Shown one piece after another: positions 8,798 to 17,610 of a stretch of DNA of 64,000 nt (within the stretch, counting starts at the first letter, position 1; the number at the start of each line of letters is the position of its first letter). The stretch is from Actinomycetota bacterium. GTDB taxonomy: Bacteria; Actinomycetota; Actinomycetes; Streptosporangiales; Streptosporangiaceae. The notes beneath the pieces are model-generated. The model was given only the letters and a program-made list of their open reading frames with translations. It was not told the origin of the DNA and searched no databases. The position numbers were made by a program, and so were the translations under genes. The stretch lies in the NCBI GenBank assembly GCA_019240215.1, contig JAFAYQ010000062.1, forward strand, positions 1 through 64,000. The letters are read 5' to 3'.

Positions 8798-9519
8798 GCG
8801 TAGTCCTGGGCGCCTCCGCCGCGGCGCTGGCCCTGAAGTCTCGGGTGCGTCATGAAGACGAGCCGGAACTTCCCGATCTGCACCTCGTCGCCGCTGAACA
8901 GCTCGGTCTCCTCGATGCGGTCGCGGTTGACGTAGGTGCCGTTCAGGCTGCCGACGTCACGCACCGTGAACCGGGTCCCGCTGCGGTAGAACTCCGCGTG
9001 CCGCCGGGACACCGTCACGTCGTCGAGGAAGATGTCGCTGTCCGGGTGACGGCCGGCGGTGGTCAGCTCGCTGTCCAGCAGGAACCGGCTGCCCGCGTTC
9101 GGTCCCCGCTGCACGATCAGCAGGGCGGAGTCGACCGGCAGGGCCTCGAGCATGGCCGGGTCGGCCAGTGGCTCCTCGTTGGGCTCCGCTTCCGGGGCCT
9201 GGCCCCGGTCGAGCGAGATGGTCGAGGTGGTCTCCCCCGGGCGGTCGGTGGTCCCGCGGACCAGTGGTGTGCCGCAGTTCGAGCAGAAGCGAGCGTCCTC
9301 CGGGTTCGGACGACCGCAACGCGTGCAGTAGACGCTGGCCACAGCTTCGCCAGGCCTCCCCTCCATGGACCAGTCCCAGTCATCCGGGGCCGCGTCCGGC
9401 TCTGGACCCTGCGCAGGAGGCACAGGTTCGTGGGATGAAGGTGCCCAGGTTACCGGGGCCGAAGGCTGCCGGTCCATGCGCCACGCGAACAGCCGTCGCC
9501 AGCTGAATCGACGCCACAC
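8794..9519 (-). CDS. garA: FHA-domain signalling protein GarA/OdhI type with zinc ribbon
   Basis: 241-residue relative of GarA/OdhI, which regulates 2-oxoglutarate dehydrogenase and glutamate metabolism according to its Ser/Thr phosphorylation. A zinc ribbon (YCTRCGRPNP, RFCSNCGTPL) lies near residues 64-85. The kinase-target motif GETTSTISL follows near residue 95, with Thr residues placed as in the mycobacterial ETTS site. A C-terminal FHA domain has GRHPDSDIFLDDVTVSRRHA and GSLNGTYVNRD. The GTG start keeps the arginine-rich N-terminal extension; a shorter ATG start exists at 9366. The zinc ribbon is a Streptomyces-like feature absent from mycobacterial GarA. Confidence 0.92.
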   Translation of the reverse strand: MWRRFSWRRLFAWRMDRQPSAPVTWAPSSHEPVPPAQGPEPDAAPDDWDWSMEGRPGEAVASVYCTRCGRPNPEDARFCSNCGTPLVRGTTDRPGETTSTISLDRGQAPEAEPNEEPLADPAMLEALPVDSALLIVQRGPNAGSRFLLDSELTTAGRHPDSDIFLDDVTVSRRHAEFYRSGTRFTVRDVGSLNGTYVNRDRIEETELFSGDEVQIGKFRLVFMTHPRLQGQRRGGGAQDYA

Positions 9520-9802
9520 CGCCGCTCCACCTCCGCCACACCCCGGCGCCCTGCCGGAACACGCCGGGCCAGGCGTACCTAGTCAATCCCCCACCATAGC
9601 GCGGCTGATGGCGGCGGAGGACCAATCGCGGTCGCTGCGACCGGCCTCACGATCAAGCGTTGACCAGGATGTTATCGACCGATTTAATGATTGGCTTCCT
9701 GACCAGCCGCTTTCGGGTTTCCGGGTCGTCTGCTCAGCGTTTGGCCCTGGTTTGCGCAGAGCTTAACTATTGGGCTTACTGACCGGGGCTCACTGAGTGG
9801 GC

Positions 9803-12301
9803 TCACTGGCCGGCCTGCTCGACCACGGCGGCCCAGTCGTCGAGCAGGGTCTGGGCGGTGTCGGCGTCGGTACCTTCGGCCCACAGGTGGGTGACCGCCT
9901 GGGCCGGGTCGGGCAGCACCAGCACCCAGCCGAGGTCGGGCTCGACCACCCGGACGCCGTCGGTGGTGTCGACCTCGCGGGTGCCGGCCGCCTCGACCAC
10001 CGTCCGCATCACGCTGCCCTTGGCCGCCCAGGGGGTGGGGATCGAGCGCCGCAGCAGGTGCGCGTCGGGGATCCGGGCGTCGATCTGGCTCAGCGTCAGC
10101 CGGGTCCGCGCCACCAGCCCGATCAGGCGGGCGAAGGCGGCGATGCCGTCGACCGTGCGGGCGAACTCGGGCACCACGAAGCCGCCGCGGCCGTCGGCGG
10201 CGAAGATCACGTCCTCGCCCGCGGCCGCCTGGGTGAGCGCGTCCATCGAGGTCGGGGTCCAGTCGACCTCGACCCCGTGGAACCGGCAGACCTGCTCGGC
10301 GACCCGGGTGGTGGTGACCGGCAGCGCCACCCGGCCGGTCTTGCGCTCGGCCGCCACCAGGTCGAGCACGACCAGCAGGGCGCGCTCGTCGCTGACCATC
10401 TCACCCTTCTCGTCCACGATCCGGATCCGCTCGCCGACCGGGTCGAACCGGACCCCGAACGAGGCCCGCGAGGAGGACACCACCTCCGACAGCCGCTGCA
10501 GGCCGGCCCGGCGCTGGGCCACGGTCTCGGTCGGCGACACCTCGTCCAGCCGGTTGTTGATCGTGAGCACGTCGATGCCGATCCGGCCGAGCAGGTTCGG
10601 CAGCACCAGTGAGGTGGTGCCGCCGGCGCAGTCGGCCACCACCTTCATGCCGGTCTCCCGCACCGTGTTCATGTTCACGCAGCGCAGCAGTTCGCGGGTG
10701 TACCACTCCACCACCCGGGGCGGGTAGGTGAGCTCGGCGATCTCACCCGGGAACGCCCGCCGGAACTCCTGCCGGGAAAACACCCGCTCGAGCTTGCGCT
10801 GGGCCGCCTGGGACAGCTCAGCGCCGCGTTCGTCCAGGAAGATGATGTCGATCGACTGCGGGTCACCGGGGGTGGTGCGCAGCGCCACCCCGCCGCTGTA
10901 GTCGGTCCGCTCGGTCTCGAACCGGGCCACCGGCAGCGGCTGGGCCTCCAGGTCGACCACGTTGATGGCGCTGGCGTTCAGCGCCCCCTGCACCGCCCGC
11001 TTGAACGTGCGGGCCGCCCGGGACACGTCCCGGGAGGTGGTGACGGTCGAGCCCTTCTTCAGCGTGGTCGCGTAGGCGCTGGCCAGCCGGACGCACAGCT
11101 CGGGGGTGACCTCCACGTTGATCAGGCCGGACACGCCGCGCTGGCCGAACAGGGTACGGCTGCCGCGGGACTCCCAGATCACGCTGTTGTTGACGACCGC
11201 GCCCGCTTCGATCGTCTTGAAGGGGTAGACCTTGACCGAGGCGGACAGGTAGGCCTCGGGCTCGATCACGCACTCGTCGCCCACGACGGCCGACTCCTCG
11301 ATCCGCGCCAGCCGCATGACGTCGGTGTTCTTGCCGATCACGCAGCCGCGCAGGGTCGCCCCCTGGCCCACGTAGACGTTGTTGTGGACCACCGCGCGGT
11401 GCAGGAACGCGCCCTCCTTGACCACCACGTTGCTGCCGATGACGGTGTACTCGCGCAGGTTGGCGCCGGCTTCGATCTTGGCGTAGTCGCCGATGCAGAG
11501 CGGGCCGGTCAGCACCGCCTCCGGGTCGACCTCGGCCCCCTCGGCGACCCAGACCCCGGGTGAGACCTCGAACCCGTCGATGTCGGCCTCGACCCGGCCG
11601 GCCAGCACGTCGGCCTGGGCCTTGAGGTAGCTCTCGTGGGTGCCGACGTCCTCCCAGTAGCCGTCGGAGATGTAGCCGAACAGCGGCGCCCCCCGCTTGA
11701 GCAGGGCCGGGAACACGTCGCCGGACCAGTCGACCGACTCACCGGGCGGCACCTCGGCCAGCACCTCGGGCTCCATCACGTAGATACCGGTGTTCACGGT
11801 GTCGGAGAACACCTGGCCCCAGGTCGGCTTCTCCAGGAACCGCTGGATCCGTCCGTCCTCGTCGGCGATCACGATGCCGAACTCGAGCGGGTCCGGGACC
11901 CGGGTCAGGCCCACGGTCACCAGCGCGCCTTGTTCTTTGTGAAAACGGACCATCGCGCTGAGGTCGATGTCGGTGAGGGCGTCACCGGAGATGACCAGGA
12001 ACGGCTCGTCGCGCAGGGCGTCCTCGGCGTTCTTGACGCTGCCCGCGGTGCCGAGCGGCATCTCCTCGGTCGCGTACTGCAGGTTCATGCCGAAGTCTTC
12101 GCCGTCGGCGAAGTAGTTACGGACGAGCGCGGCGAGGAACTGGACGGTCACCACGGTGTCGGTGAACCCGTGCCGGCGCAACAGCCCGAGCACGTGTTCC
12201 ATGATCGGCCGGTTGGCCACGGGCAGCAGTGGCTTGGGCTGGTTGGCGGTCATCGGGCGCAGCCGCGTCCCTTCGCCGCCTGCCATCACGACAGCCTTCA
12301 A
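9803..12301 (-). CDS. Sugar-1-phosphate nucleotidyltransferase fused to a phosphomannomutase-like module
   Basis: 832-residue fusion resembling the Streptomyces protein encoded by SCO1388 (mannose-1-phosphate guanylyltransferase). Residues 1-235 are the nucleotidyltransferase: MKAVVMAGGEGTRLRPMT (nucleotide loop), FLVISGDALTDID, then FLEKPTWGQVFSDTVNTGIY. Residues 250-380 are a left-handed beta-helix of hexapeptide repeats. The rest matches phosphohexomutase domains, but the active-site TASHNP serine motif is absent; the equivalent stretch reads VALRTTPGDPQSIDI. The transferase half therefore looks active and the mutase half probably not. GDP-mannose or a related sugar nucleotide is the likely product. 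It starts three bases after the CDP-alcohol phosphatidyltransferase gene. Confidence 0.9.
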   Translation of the reverse strand: MKAVVMAGGEGTRLRPMTANQPKPLLPVANRPIMEHVLGLLRRHGFTDTVVTVQFLAALVRNYFADGEDFGMNLQYATEEMPLGTAGSVKNAEDALRDEPFLVISGDALTDIDLSAMVRFHKEQGALVTVGLTRVPDPLEFGIVIADEDGRIQRFLEKPTWGQVFSDTVNTGIYVMEPEVLAEVPPGESVDWSGDVFPALLKRGAPLFGYISDGYWEDVGTHESYLKAQADVLAGRVEADIDGFEVSPGVWVAEGAEVDPEAVLTGPLCIGDYAKIEAGANLREYTVIGSNVVVKEGAFLHRAVVHNNVYVGQGATLRGCVIGKNTDVMRLARIEESAVVGDECVIEPEAYLSASVKVYPFKTIEAGAVVNNSVIWESRGSRTLFGQRGVSGLINVEVTPELCVRLASAYATTLKKGSTVTTSRDVSRAARTFKRAVQGALNASAINVVDLEAQPLPVARFETERTDYSGGVALRTTPGDPQSIDIIFLDERGAELSQAAQRKLERVFSRQEFRRAFPGEIAELTYPPRVVEWYTRELLRCVNMNTVRETGMKVVADCAGGTTSLVLPNLLGRIGIDVLTINNRLDEVSPTETVAQRRAGLQRLSEVVSSSRASFGVRFDPVGERIRIVDEKGEMVSDERALLVVLDLVAAERKTGRVALPVTTTRVAEQVCRFHGVEVDWTPTSMDALTQAAAGEDVIFAADGRGGFVVPEFARTVDGIAAFARLIGLVARTRLTLSQIDARIPDAHLLRRSIPTPWAAKGSVMRTVVEAAGTREVDTTDGVRVVEPDLGWVLVLPDPAQAVTHLWAEGTDADTAQTLLDDWAAVVEQAGQ

Positions 12302-12304
12302 GGC

Positions 12305-13075
12305 TTACGCCGCTCCCTCCGAAGTGTGCGGTGTCCCGTCGTCAGGGCTCGGGTCGGCTAGCACGGTCAGGCGGCCGGTGATCAGGTCGCGGGCCTGGAC
12401 CAGGTAGAGGGCGGCCGCCCACCAGTACAACGCGGTGCCCCAGATGGCGAACGCCCACCCGATGATCCGGGTGACCTCACCCAGGTTCCCCGCATACGTT
12501 CCGAGGAGCAGCAACGGAAATGCGTATAGAAGGCAAAGAGTAGCTGTTTTCCCCACAAAACTAACCTGGAGGGTGCCGAAGCCCACTTTCCGTTTCAGGA
12601 GCGCGAGGGCGCCGGCCACCATCAGCTCGCGCACCGCCAGCAGCGCTACCAGCCACCACGGGATGATGTTGCGGATGGCCAGCGCGATCAGGGTGGCCGC
12701 GATGTACAGCCGGTCGGCGGCCGGGTCGAGCGCCTCCCCCAGCCGGCTCTGCTGGTTGAATGCCCGCGCGATCTTTCCGTCCAGCCAGTCGGTGGCGGCC
12801 GAGGCGATCAGCACCGCCACCGCCCAGGCGTTCAGGTGCGGGCCGAGCACCAGCCAGAGAAAGAGGGGCACGCCGAGCAGGCGGAGGACGCTGAGGCCGT
12901 TGGGAACGGTGAGGATGCGGTCACGATTATCGGCGGGAGCGGGGCCGGAGTGCGCGGGCGGGGCGGCTGGCCCGGGGCGGCCCGAGCCGGGGAGGGATGG
13001 GTCGTCCGCTGCGGAAAGACCGGTTCCGGGCGCGTCGTCGCCGCTCCCTCTGCCGCCCCCACGGATCTGGCCCAC
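12305..13075 (-). CDS. CDP-alcohol phosphatidyltransferase, probable cardiolipin synthase (SCO1389-like)
   Basis: 256-residue integral membrane enzyme of phospholipid synthesis. The CDP-alcohol phosphotransferase signature is complete: DWLDGKIARAFNQQSRLG followed by EALDPAADR, with both Asp pairs. Five or six membrane segments surround it (VLRLLGVPLFLWLVLG, WWLVALLAVREL, LCLLYAFPLLLLGTYA). The pairing with an SCO1388-like gene is the Streptomyces coelicolor arrangement, where the enzyme is a eukaryotic-type cardiolipin synthase using CDP-diacylglycerol and phosphatidylglycerol. A phosphatidylglycerophosphate synthase role cannot be excluded. The first 50 residues are Pro/Gly-rich and probably disordered. 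Confidence 0.85.
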   Translation of the reverse strand: MGQIRGGGRGSGDDAPGTGLSAADDPSLPGSGRPGPAAPPAHSGPAPADNRDRILTVPNGLSVLRLLGVPLFLWLVLGPHLNAWAVAVLIASAATDWLDGKIARAFNQQSRLGEALDPAADRLYIAATLIALAIRNIIPWWLVALLAVRELMVAGALALLKRKVGFGTLQVSFVGKTATLCLLYAFPLLLLGTYAGNLGEVTRIIGWAFAIWGTALYWWAAALYLVQARDLITGRLTVLADPSPDDGTPHTSEGAA

Positions 13076-13212
13076 GCCGAGACCTTACCTGCCGCCCCGC
13101 CCCGGATCCCCGCCCGGCGTGGCCGCATCCACTCTTCCTCACCCAACGTGACCGCAAATGTTCACGCTCTGGCCGCTGTCTGTTTCGTGAGGTTCTCGGC
13201 GCCAGTGGCCGG

Positions 13213-14058
13213 TTAGCGCGGGTGATAGACGGTGAGGTCGAAGGCGGCCGTGACCGGGAGGGGGCTGGGGAGGGTGGCCAGGTGGCGGGCGGTCGCGGCC
13301 GGGTCGGTGTGGTGGGCGGAGGGGCCCATGGCGATGAGGGCGGCGGCCTCGGGGTGGGTCAGCCGGAGCGGGATCGTGAGGGAGCGGCGCTCGGACTGGC
13401 TGAAATAGGGGCCGAGGGTGGCGGCCAGGCGGCTGTCCTTTTGCTCGTCGACGGTCAGCAGGGCGGCCGGGGCGATCAGCTCGGCCAGGTGAGACTCGGC
13501 CGGGGTGACGACGATGAGGGTGCCGCCCGGGCGCAGGACCCGGTGGAACTCGGGGGCGTTGCGGGGGGCGAACACGTTGAGGATGAGCGAGGCGGCGCCG
13601 GAGCGGACCGGGAAGGGCTGCCAGGTGTCCCAGGCGATGGCGCCGATGCGGGGCGCGGCCCGGGCGGCGCGGCGCAGAGCCCGGGAGGAGATGTCCAGGG
13701 CGACGCCAACCGGACCGGGGCCGGGTCTGGACCGGAGCGCGTCCAGCACGGCGGCCAGGTAGTAACCGGTCCCCGCCCCAGCGTCCAGCACCACGTCCGG
13801 TTCGGCCACGGACGCCAGGGCGGCCAGCGCCGCCGCCAGCGGGTGATAGTGGCCGGTCTCCAGGAAGGCGGCGCGGGCGGCGACCATGTCCGGCGTGTCG
13901 GCGGTGCCGGGGCGGGCGCCGCCCGGCATCAGGTTGACGTAGCCCTGGCGGGCGACGTCGAAGGTGTGACCGTTCGTACAGCGCAGGGCCGCTCCGGCCA
14001 GCGCGACGTCAGCCCCGCAGACCGGGCAGATCAGCAGGCCGGCGACGTCGTCGAGCAC
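13213..14058 (-). CDS. rlmA: 23S rRNA (guanine-N1) methyltransferase, RlmA family
   Basis: 281-residue RlmA-type methyltransferase acting on helix 35 of 23S rRNA (G745 or G748 class). The N-terminal zinc site is visible as LICPVCGADVALAG, then LRCTNGHTFD, a Cys3-His arrangement. It is followed by the family motif ARQGYVNLM and the SAM-binding loop VVLDAGAGTGYYLAA near residues 89-103. TlrB-type members confer resistance to tylosin-like macrolides; sequence alone does not tell which guanine is modified here. It lies 7 bp after the MetE-like gene on the same strand and is probably co-transcribed. Confidence 0.9.
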   Translation of the reverse strand: MLDDVAGLLICPVCGADVALAGAALRCTNGHTFDVARQGYVNLMPGGARPGTADTPDMVAARAAFLETGHYHPLAAALAALASVAEPDVVLDAGAGTGYYLAAVLDALRSRPGPGPVGVALDISSRALRRAARAAPRIGAIAWDTWQPFPVRSGAASLILNVFAPRNAPEFHRVLRPGGTLIVVTPAESHLAELIAPAALLTVDEQKDSRLAATLGPYFSQSERRSLTIPLRLTHPEAAALIAMGPSAHHTDPAATARHLATLPSPLPVTAAFDLTVYHPR

Positions 14059-14065
14059 CTGGGGC

Positions 14066-15181
14066 TCAGTCGCCCCACACGTCGCGGGCGACGTCGACGA
14101 TCAGGCGGAGCTTGGCGACCTCCTCGTCGTAGCTGAGCACGTTGCCCTCGACGGTGGAGGAGAACCCGCACTGGGGTGACAGGCACAGCTGGTCCAGCGG
14201 CACGTAGTGGGACGCCTCGTCGATGCGCCGCTTGAGCTGGTCGGGGTCCTCAAGCTGGCCGCTCTTGGTGGTGACCAGGCCGAGCACGACCATCTTGCCC
14301 TTGGGCACGAACCGCAGCGGCTCGAACCCGCCCGAGCGGGCGTCGTCGTACTCGAGGAAGAACCCGTCCACGTTGAGCTCGCTGAACAGCGCCTCGGCGA
14401 CGAAGTCGTAGCTGCCCTCGGCCGCCCACGAGGACCGGAAGTTGCCGCGGCACATGTGGGTGGTGACGGCCATCCCGTCCGGCTTGGCCGCCAGCGCGTC
14501 GTTGATCTGCTTGATGTAGCGCAGGTGCAGGTGGTCGGCGTCCTCGCCGCGGCCGGCGATCTCGGCCCGCTGGGCCGGGTCGTTCAGGTAGGCCAGGCTG
14601 GTGTCGTCGAACTGCAGGTACTGGCAGCCCAGCTCGCCCAGGCGGCGCACCTGCTCGGCGTAGGCGGCCGCCAGGTCGGACCAGAACTCCTCGATGTCGG
14701 GGTACACGCTCGGGTCGATCGCGGCTGGGCCGCCCCGGTAGTGCACCATGTTCGGCGACGGGATCGTGAGCTTGGGCACGGCCGTCTTGACCTGCGACTG
14801 CAGGTAACGGAAGGCGTCTTCAAAGATCGTCTGGTCCAGCCGGACCTTGCTGTCGATCCGCAGCGCGGCGAACCGGGCCTCCAGTTCGCCGCTGGCGGTG
14901 CGGAACTTGACCGCGATGTTCCCGGGCACCTTGGAGATCCCGCCCAGGCTGTAGATGAAGTCCATGTGCCAGGACGCCCGGCGGAACTCGCCGTCGGTGG
15001 CGGACTGCAGGCCGACCTCCTCCTGCATGGCCACCACGTCGGTGATCGCCTCGTCCTCGGCCGCCCGCAGGTCATCGGCGGACAGGCTCCCGGCTGCGAA
15101 CTGCTCCCGGGCCTGCAGCAGGCGGGGCGGGCGCAGGAGGCTTCCCACGTGGTCGGCACGGAACGGCGGTGTGGCGCGCAT
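14066..15181 (-). CDS. MetE C-terminal-domain methyltransferase (YxjG-like)
   Basis: 371-residue protein made only of the catalytic barrel of cobalamin-independent methionine synthase. Zinc-ligand regions are visible: TTHMCRGNFRSS (His and Cys) near residue 236 and CLSPQCGFSST (Cys) near residue 333. The YxjG-type N-terminus is FRADHVGSLLRPP. Such short forms are often annotated as 5-methyltetrahydropteroyltriglutamate-homocysteine methyltransferase. The methyl donor is uncertain because the folate-binding N-terminal domain of full MetE is missing. It lies between GT87 and rlmA in one apparent operon. Confidence 0.88.
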   Translation of the reverse strand: MRATPPFRADHVGSLLRPPRLLQAREQFAAGSLSADDLRAAEDEAITDVVAMQEEVGLQSATDGEFRRASWHMDFIYSLGGISKVPGNIAVKFRTASGELEARFAALRIDSKVRLDQTIFEDAFRYLQSQVKTAVPKLTIPSPNMVHYRGGPAAIDPSVYPDIEEFWSDLAAAYAEQVRRLGELGCQYLQFDDTSLAYLNDPAQRAEIAGRGEDADHLHLRYIKQINDALAAKPDGMAVTTHMCRGNFRSSWAAEGSYDFVAEALFSELNVDGFFLEYDDARSGGFEPLRFVPKGKMVVLGLVTTKSGQLEDPDQLKRRIDEASHYVPLDQLCLSPQCGFSSTVEGNVLSYDEEVAKLRLIVDVARDVWGD

Positions 15182-15191
15182 CGGACCCCTT

Positions 15192-16589
15192 TCAGGCGGG
15201 CTGGCTGGCTTCTCGGTCCTGGCGGGCGGGCGAGCGGTCCGGCTCGCCCCCGGCGGCCGGCTGGCGCCAGACCCGCCAGGCGATGAACGCCAGCAGGAAC
15301 AGCAGGGCCAGGCCGGCCAGGATGTAGGCGTTCCCGGTCAGTAGCTCGTGCCCGTACCAGTGGTACTCAACGTACGAGGGCCGGTCGCCGCGCTGGTAAT
15401 AGGTGAGCGGATCGGTCTGCGGCGGCTGCCAGATGATGCCGAGCGAGAACGCGCCCAGGTCGGTCGGCTCACTCCACAAGCTGCCGGGCCAGGCGCCGAA
15501 CAGCGCGACCAGCCCCACCCCGACGGCCGCGAAGAAGGCCGCCCGCAGGCGCGCGGTCCGCCAGGCGCGGACCGCGTAGTGGCCGGCCACCGCGGCCCCC
15601 GGGGCGATCCACACCCAGTGGTGGTCCCAGCTGATCGGGGATAGCAGCAGGCCGGTCAGGGCGGCGGTCAGCAGCCCGGCCATCTGGTACCCGCGGCGGT
15701 CGAGCACGGCCGCGGTGACCAACCCGATGACGCCGCAGATGACCGCGGCCACCGCCCATTCCTTGCCCGACCCGGAGATGCTGCCGGACAGCCGGGCGAT
15801 CAGGCCGCGCAGCGACTGGTTGCCGGACCAGGCGGTGAACCCGGTCCGCCCGCCCTGGTAGAACAGCCCGTCGAACCACCACTTGACGGAGGCGTGCCGC
15901 TGGATCCCGAAGCCGACCAGCACCGTGAACGCGAACCCGGCGGTGGCCATCGCCGCCTGCCGGAACTTGCGGGCCAGCAGCAGGTAGGGGATGAATACCA
16001 GCGGGACCAGCTTGATGCCGGCCGCGATGCCGACGCCGAAGCCCTTCCACCAGCGGCTGCGGGCGGTGTCGGGCTGGGTCAGGTCCCAGATGATCAGGGC
16101 CATCAGCACCAGGTTGACCTGGCCCAGGTACAAGGTGCGGACGACCGGCTCGGTCCAGAACACCAGCCCGGCCGCCAGCAGGGTGGCGCCCGCGCGGACG
16201 GTGCGGTTGTCGTAGCCGAGGCCGCGGAAGGTGTACCAGAGCGCCGCCGCCAGGGCCACGATGTTGACCGCGACCGACAGCTTGGGCAGCACCCCCCAGG
16301 GGATGAACGACACCAGGGCGAACACGATCGCCGCGAACGGGGTGTAGGTGAACTTGAGGCCCAGGTTGCCGTAGCCGCCCCACTGGTAGAGCGGCGCGTA
16401 GACCTTGGGGTTGAAGTCGGGCCGGATCCCGCGGACGATCAGCCCGCCCGACCGGTACACGGCCAGGTCGACCGGATCCAGCGTCCAGCTGGCCGGGTGG
16501 ATCACCGCGTAGACCACGTACAGGGCAAGGGCCAGGACGAATGTGCCCGCGCCGGCGGCCAGCACGGTGCGGGCGGGGACCGACTTCAC
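15192..16589 (-). CDS. Polytopic GT-C glycosyltransferase, GT87 family (DUF2029)
   Basis: 465-residue membrane protein with about ten hydrophobic segments, matching the GT87 family of polyprenyl-phosphate-mannose-dependent mannosyltransferases such as PimE. The catalytic acidic loop after the first helix reads TLDPVDLAVYRSGG. Conserved segments FNPKVYAPLY, YTPFAAIVFALVSF and GIKLVPLVFIPYLLL follow. It is expected to add alpha-1,2-linked mannose to a lipid glycan outside the membrane; the acceptor is unknown. The GTG start is followed immediately by the first helix. It heads an operon with the MetE-like gene and rlmA and is divergent from ccdA. Confidence 0.87.
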   Translation of the reverse strand: MKSVPARTVLAAGAGTFVLALALYVVYAVIHPASWTLDPVDLAVYRSGGLIVRGIRPDFNPKVYAPLYQWGGYGNLGLKFTYTPFAAIVFALVSFIPWGVLPKLSVAVNIVALAAALWYTFRGLGYDNRTVRAGATLLAAGLVFWTEPVVRTLYLGQVNLVLMALIIWDLTQPDTARSRWWKGFGVGIAAGIKLVPLVFIPYLLLARKFRQAAMATAGFAFTVLVGFGIQRHASVKWWFDGLFYQGGRTGFTAWSGNQSLRGLIARLSGSISGSGKEWAVAAVICGVIGLVTAAVLDRRGYQMAGLLTAALTGLLLSPISWDHHWVWIAPGAAVAGHYAVRAWRTARLRAAFFAAVGVGLVALFGAWPGSLWSEPTDLGAFSLGIIWQPPQTDPLTYYQRGDRPSYVEYHWYGHELLTGNAYILAGLALLFLLAFIAWRVWRQPAAGGEPDRSPARQDREASQPA

Positions 16590-16719
16590 CCGGCAACCCT
16601 ACCGTTTGGCGGCAGCGTGCGCCGGGGCTGCTACGACATGCGATAGTGGAAGCGCAGAACCGTGATGTCAGACCGCGCATTGGCTTGGCGCGGCGGGAGG
16701 TGAACCGGCTATCAGCGGA

Positions 16720-17577
16720 GTGCAGCAGCTGGTCTTTTCCGGCCCGCTGATCCTGGCCGTGCCGATCGCCGCCGCCGCGGGCGCGATCACCTTCATCTCT
16801 CCCTGCTGCCTGCCGCTGGTCCCCGGCTACCTGGCCTACGCGACCGGGATGTCGGGCGCCGACGGGCAGGAGTCCAGCGCCCGGCAGGCCGCCCCGGACC
16901 AGGCGGCCGCGGCCGAAGCGGCCGGCGGGGGCACGGTGGTGGCGACCGCGACGACAGTGACGACGGCCGGCCCGGCCCGGCCCAGCCGGGGCCGCACGCT
17001 GGCGGGCACGATGCTGTTCGTCCTCGGCTTCTCGGCCCTGTTCGCCACCTACGGGGCGGCGTCCGGCAGCCTCGGCGGCAGCGTGCTGGCCCACCACCAG
17101 ACCGGCGTCACCCAGGTCCTGGGAGCGATCACGATCGGGCTCGGCCTGCTGTTCGCCGGCCTGCTGGACCGGTTCTCGTTCGCGGGCCGGGTGCTGCGCC
17201 CGTCGCTGCGGCCGCGGGCCGGGCTGGCGGGGGCGCCGCTGCTGGGCGTGATGTTCGGGCTGGGCTGGACGCCGTGCATCGGCCCGACGCTGGCGACCGT
17301 GCTGGCCCTGTCGACCACCACCGGGACCGCCGCCCGGGGCGCCTTCCTGGCCTTCGTGTACGGCCTCGGCCTGGGCATCCCGTTCCTGATCGTGTCGGTG
17401 GCGTTCCAGCGCAGCATGCGGGTGTTCGGCTACGCCCGGCGGCACGCGCGGCTGGTGACCAGGATCGGCGGGGCGCTGCTGGTCGTGGTGGGCGTGCTCG
17501 AAGTGTCGGGCGCCTGGGCCTCGGCCATGACCTGGCTGAAGATCCACTGGATCGGCGGCTACCAGCCCCCGCTGTAG
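16720..17577 (+). CDS. ccdA: Cytochrome c biogenesis/thiol transport protein CcdA
   Basis: 285-residue membrane protein of the CcdA/DsbD-beta family, which carries electrons from cytoplasmic thioredoxin across the membrane. The two redox cysteine regions are present: [16 protein letters not shown] near residues 22-37 and [12 protein letters not shown] near residue 184. Six or so helices are visible. A 45-residue Ala/Thr-rich loop, longer than usual, sits between the first and second helices. No ResB, ResC or thioredoxin-like gene is adjacent, so it is a stand-alone copy. The start is GTG. Confidence 0.92.
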   Translation: MQQLVFSGPLILAVPIAAAAGAITFISPCCLPLVPGYLAYATGMSGADGQESSARQAAPDQAAAAEAAGGGTVVATATTVTTAGPARPSRGRTLAGTMLFVLGFSALFATYGAASGSLGGSVLAHHQTGVTQVLGAITIGLGLLFAGLLDRFSFAGRVLRPSLRPRAGLAGAPLLGVMFGLGWTPCIGPTLATVLALSTTTGTAARGAFLAFVYGLGLGIPFLIVSVAFQRSMRVFGYARRHARLVTRIGGALLVVVGVLEVSGAWASAMTWLKIHWIGGYQPPL

Positions 17578-17610
17578 GGGAAGGCCGGACCGCCGGCCGG
17601 GGGAAGCCGG

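Noticed and set aside
15469-17547. Long minus-strand frame across GT87 and ccdA
   Set aside because: It has Arg/Pro/Gln composition typical of an out-of-phase frame; the GT87 and CcdA frames have clear membrane segments and motifs.
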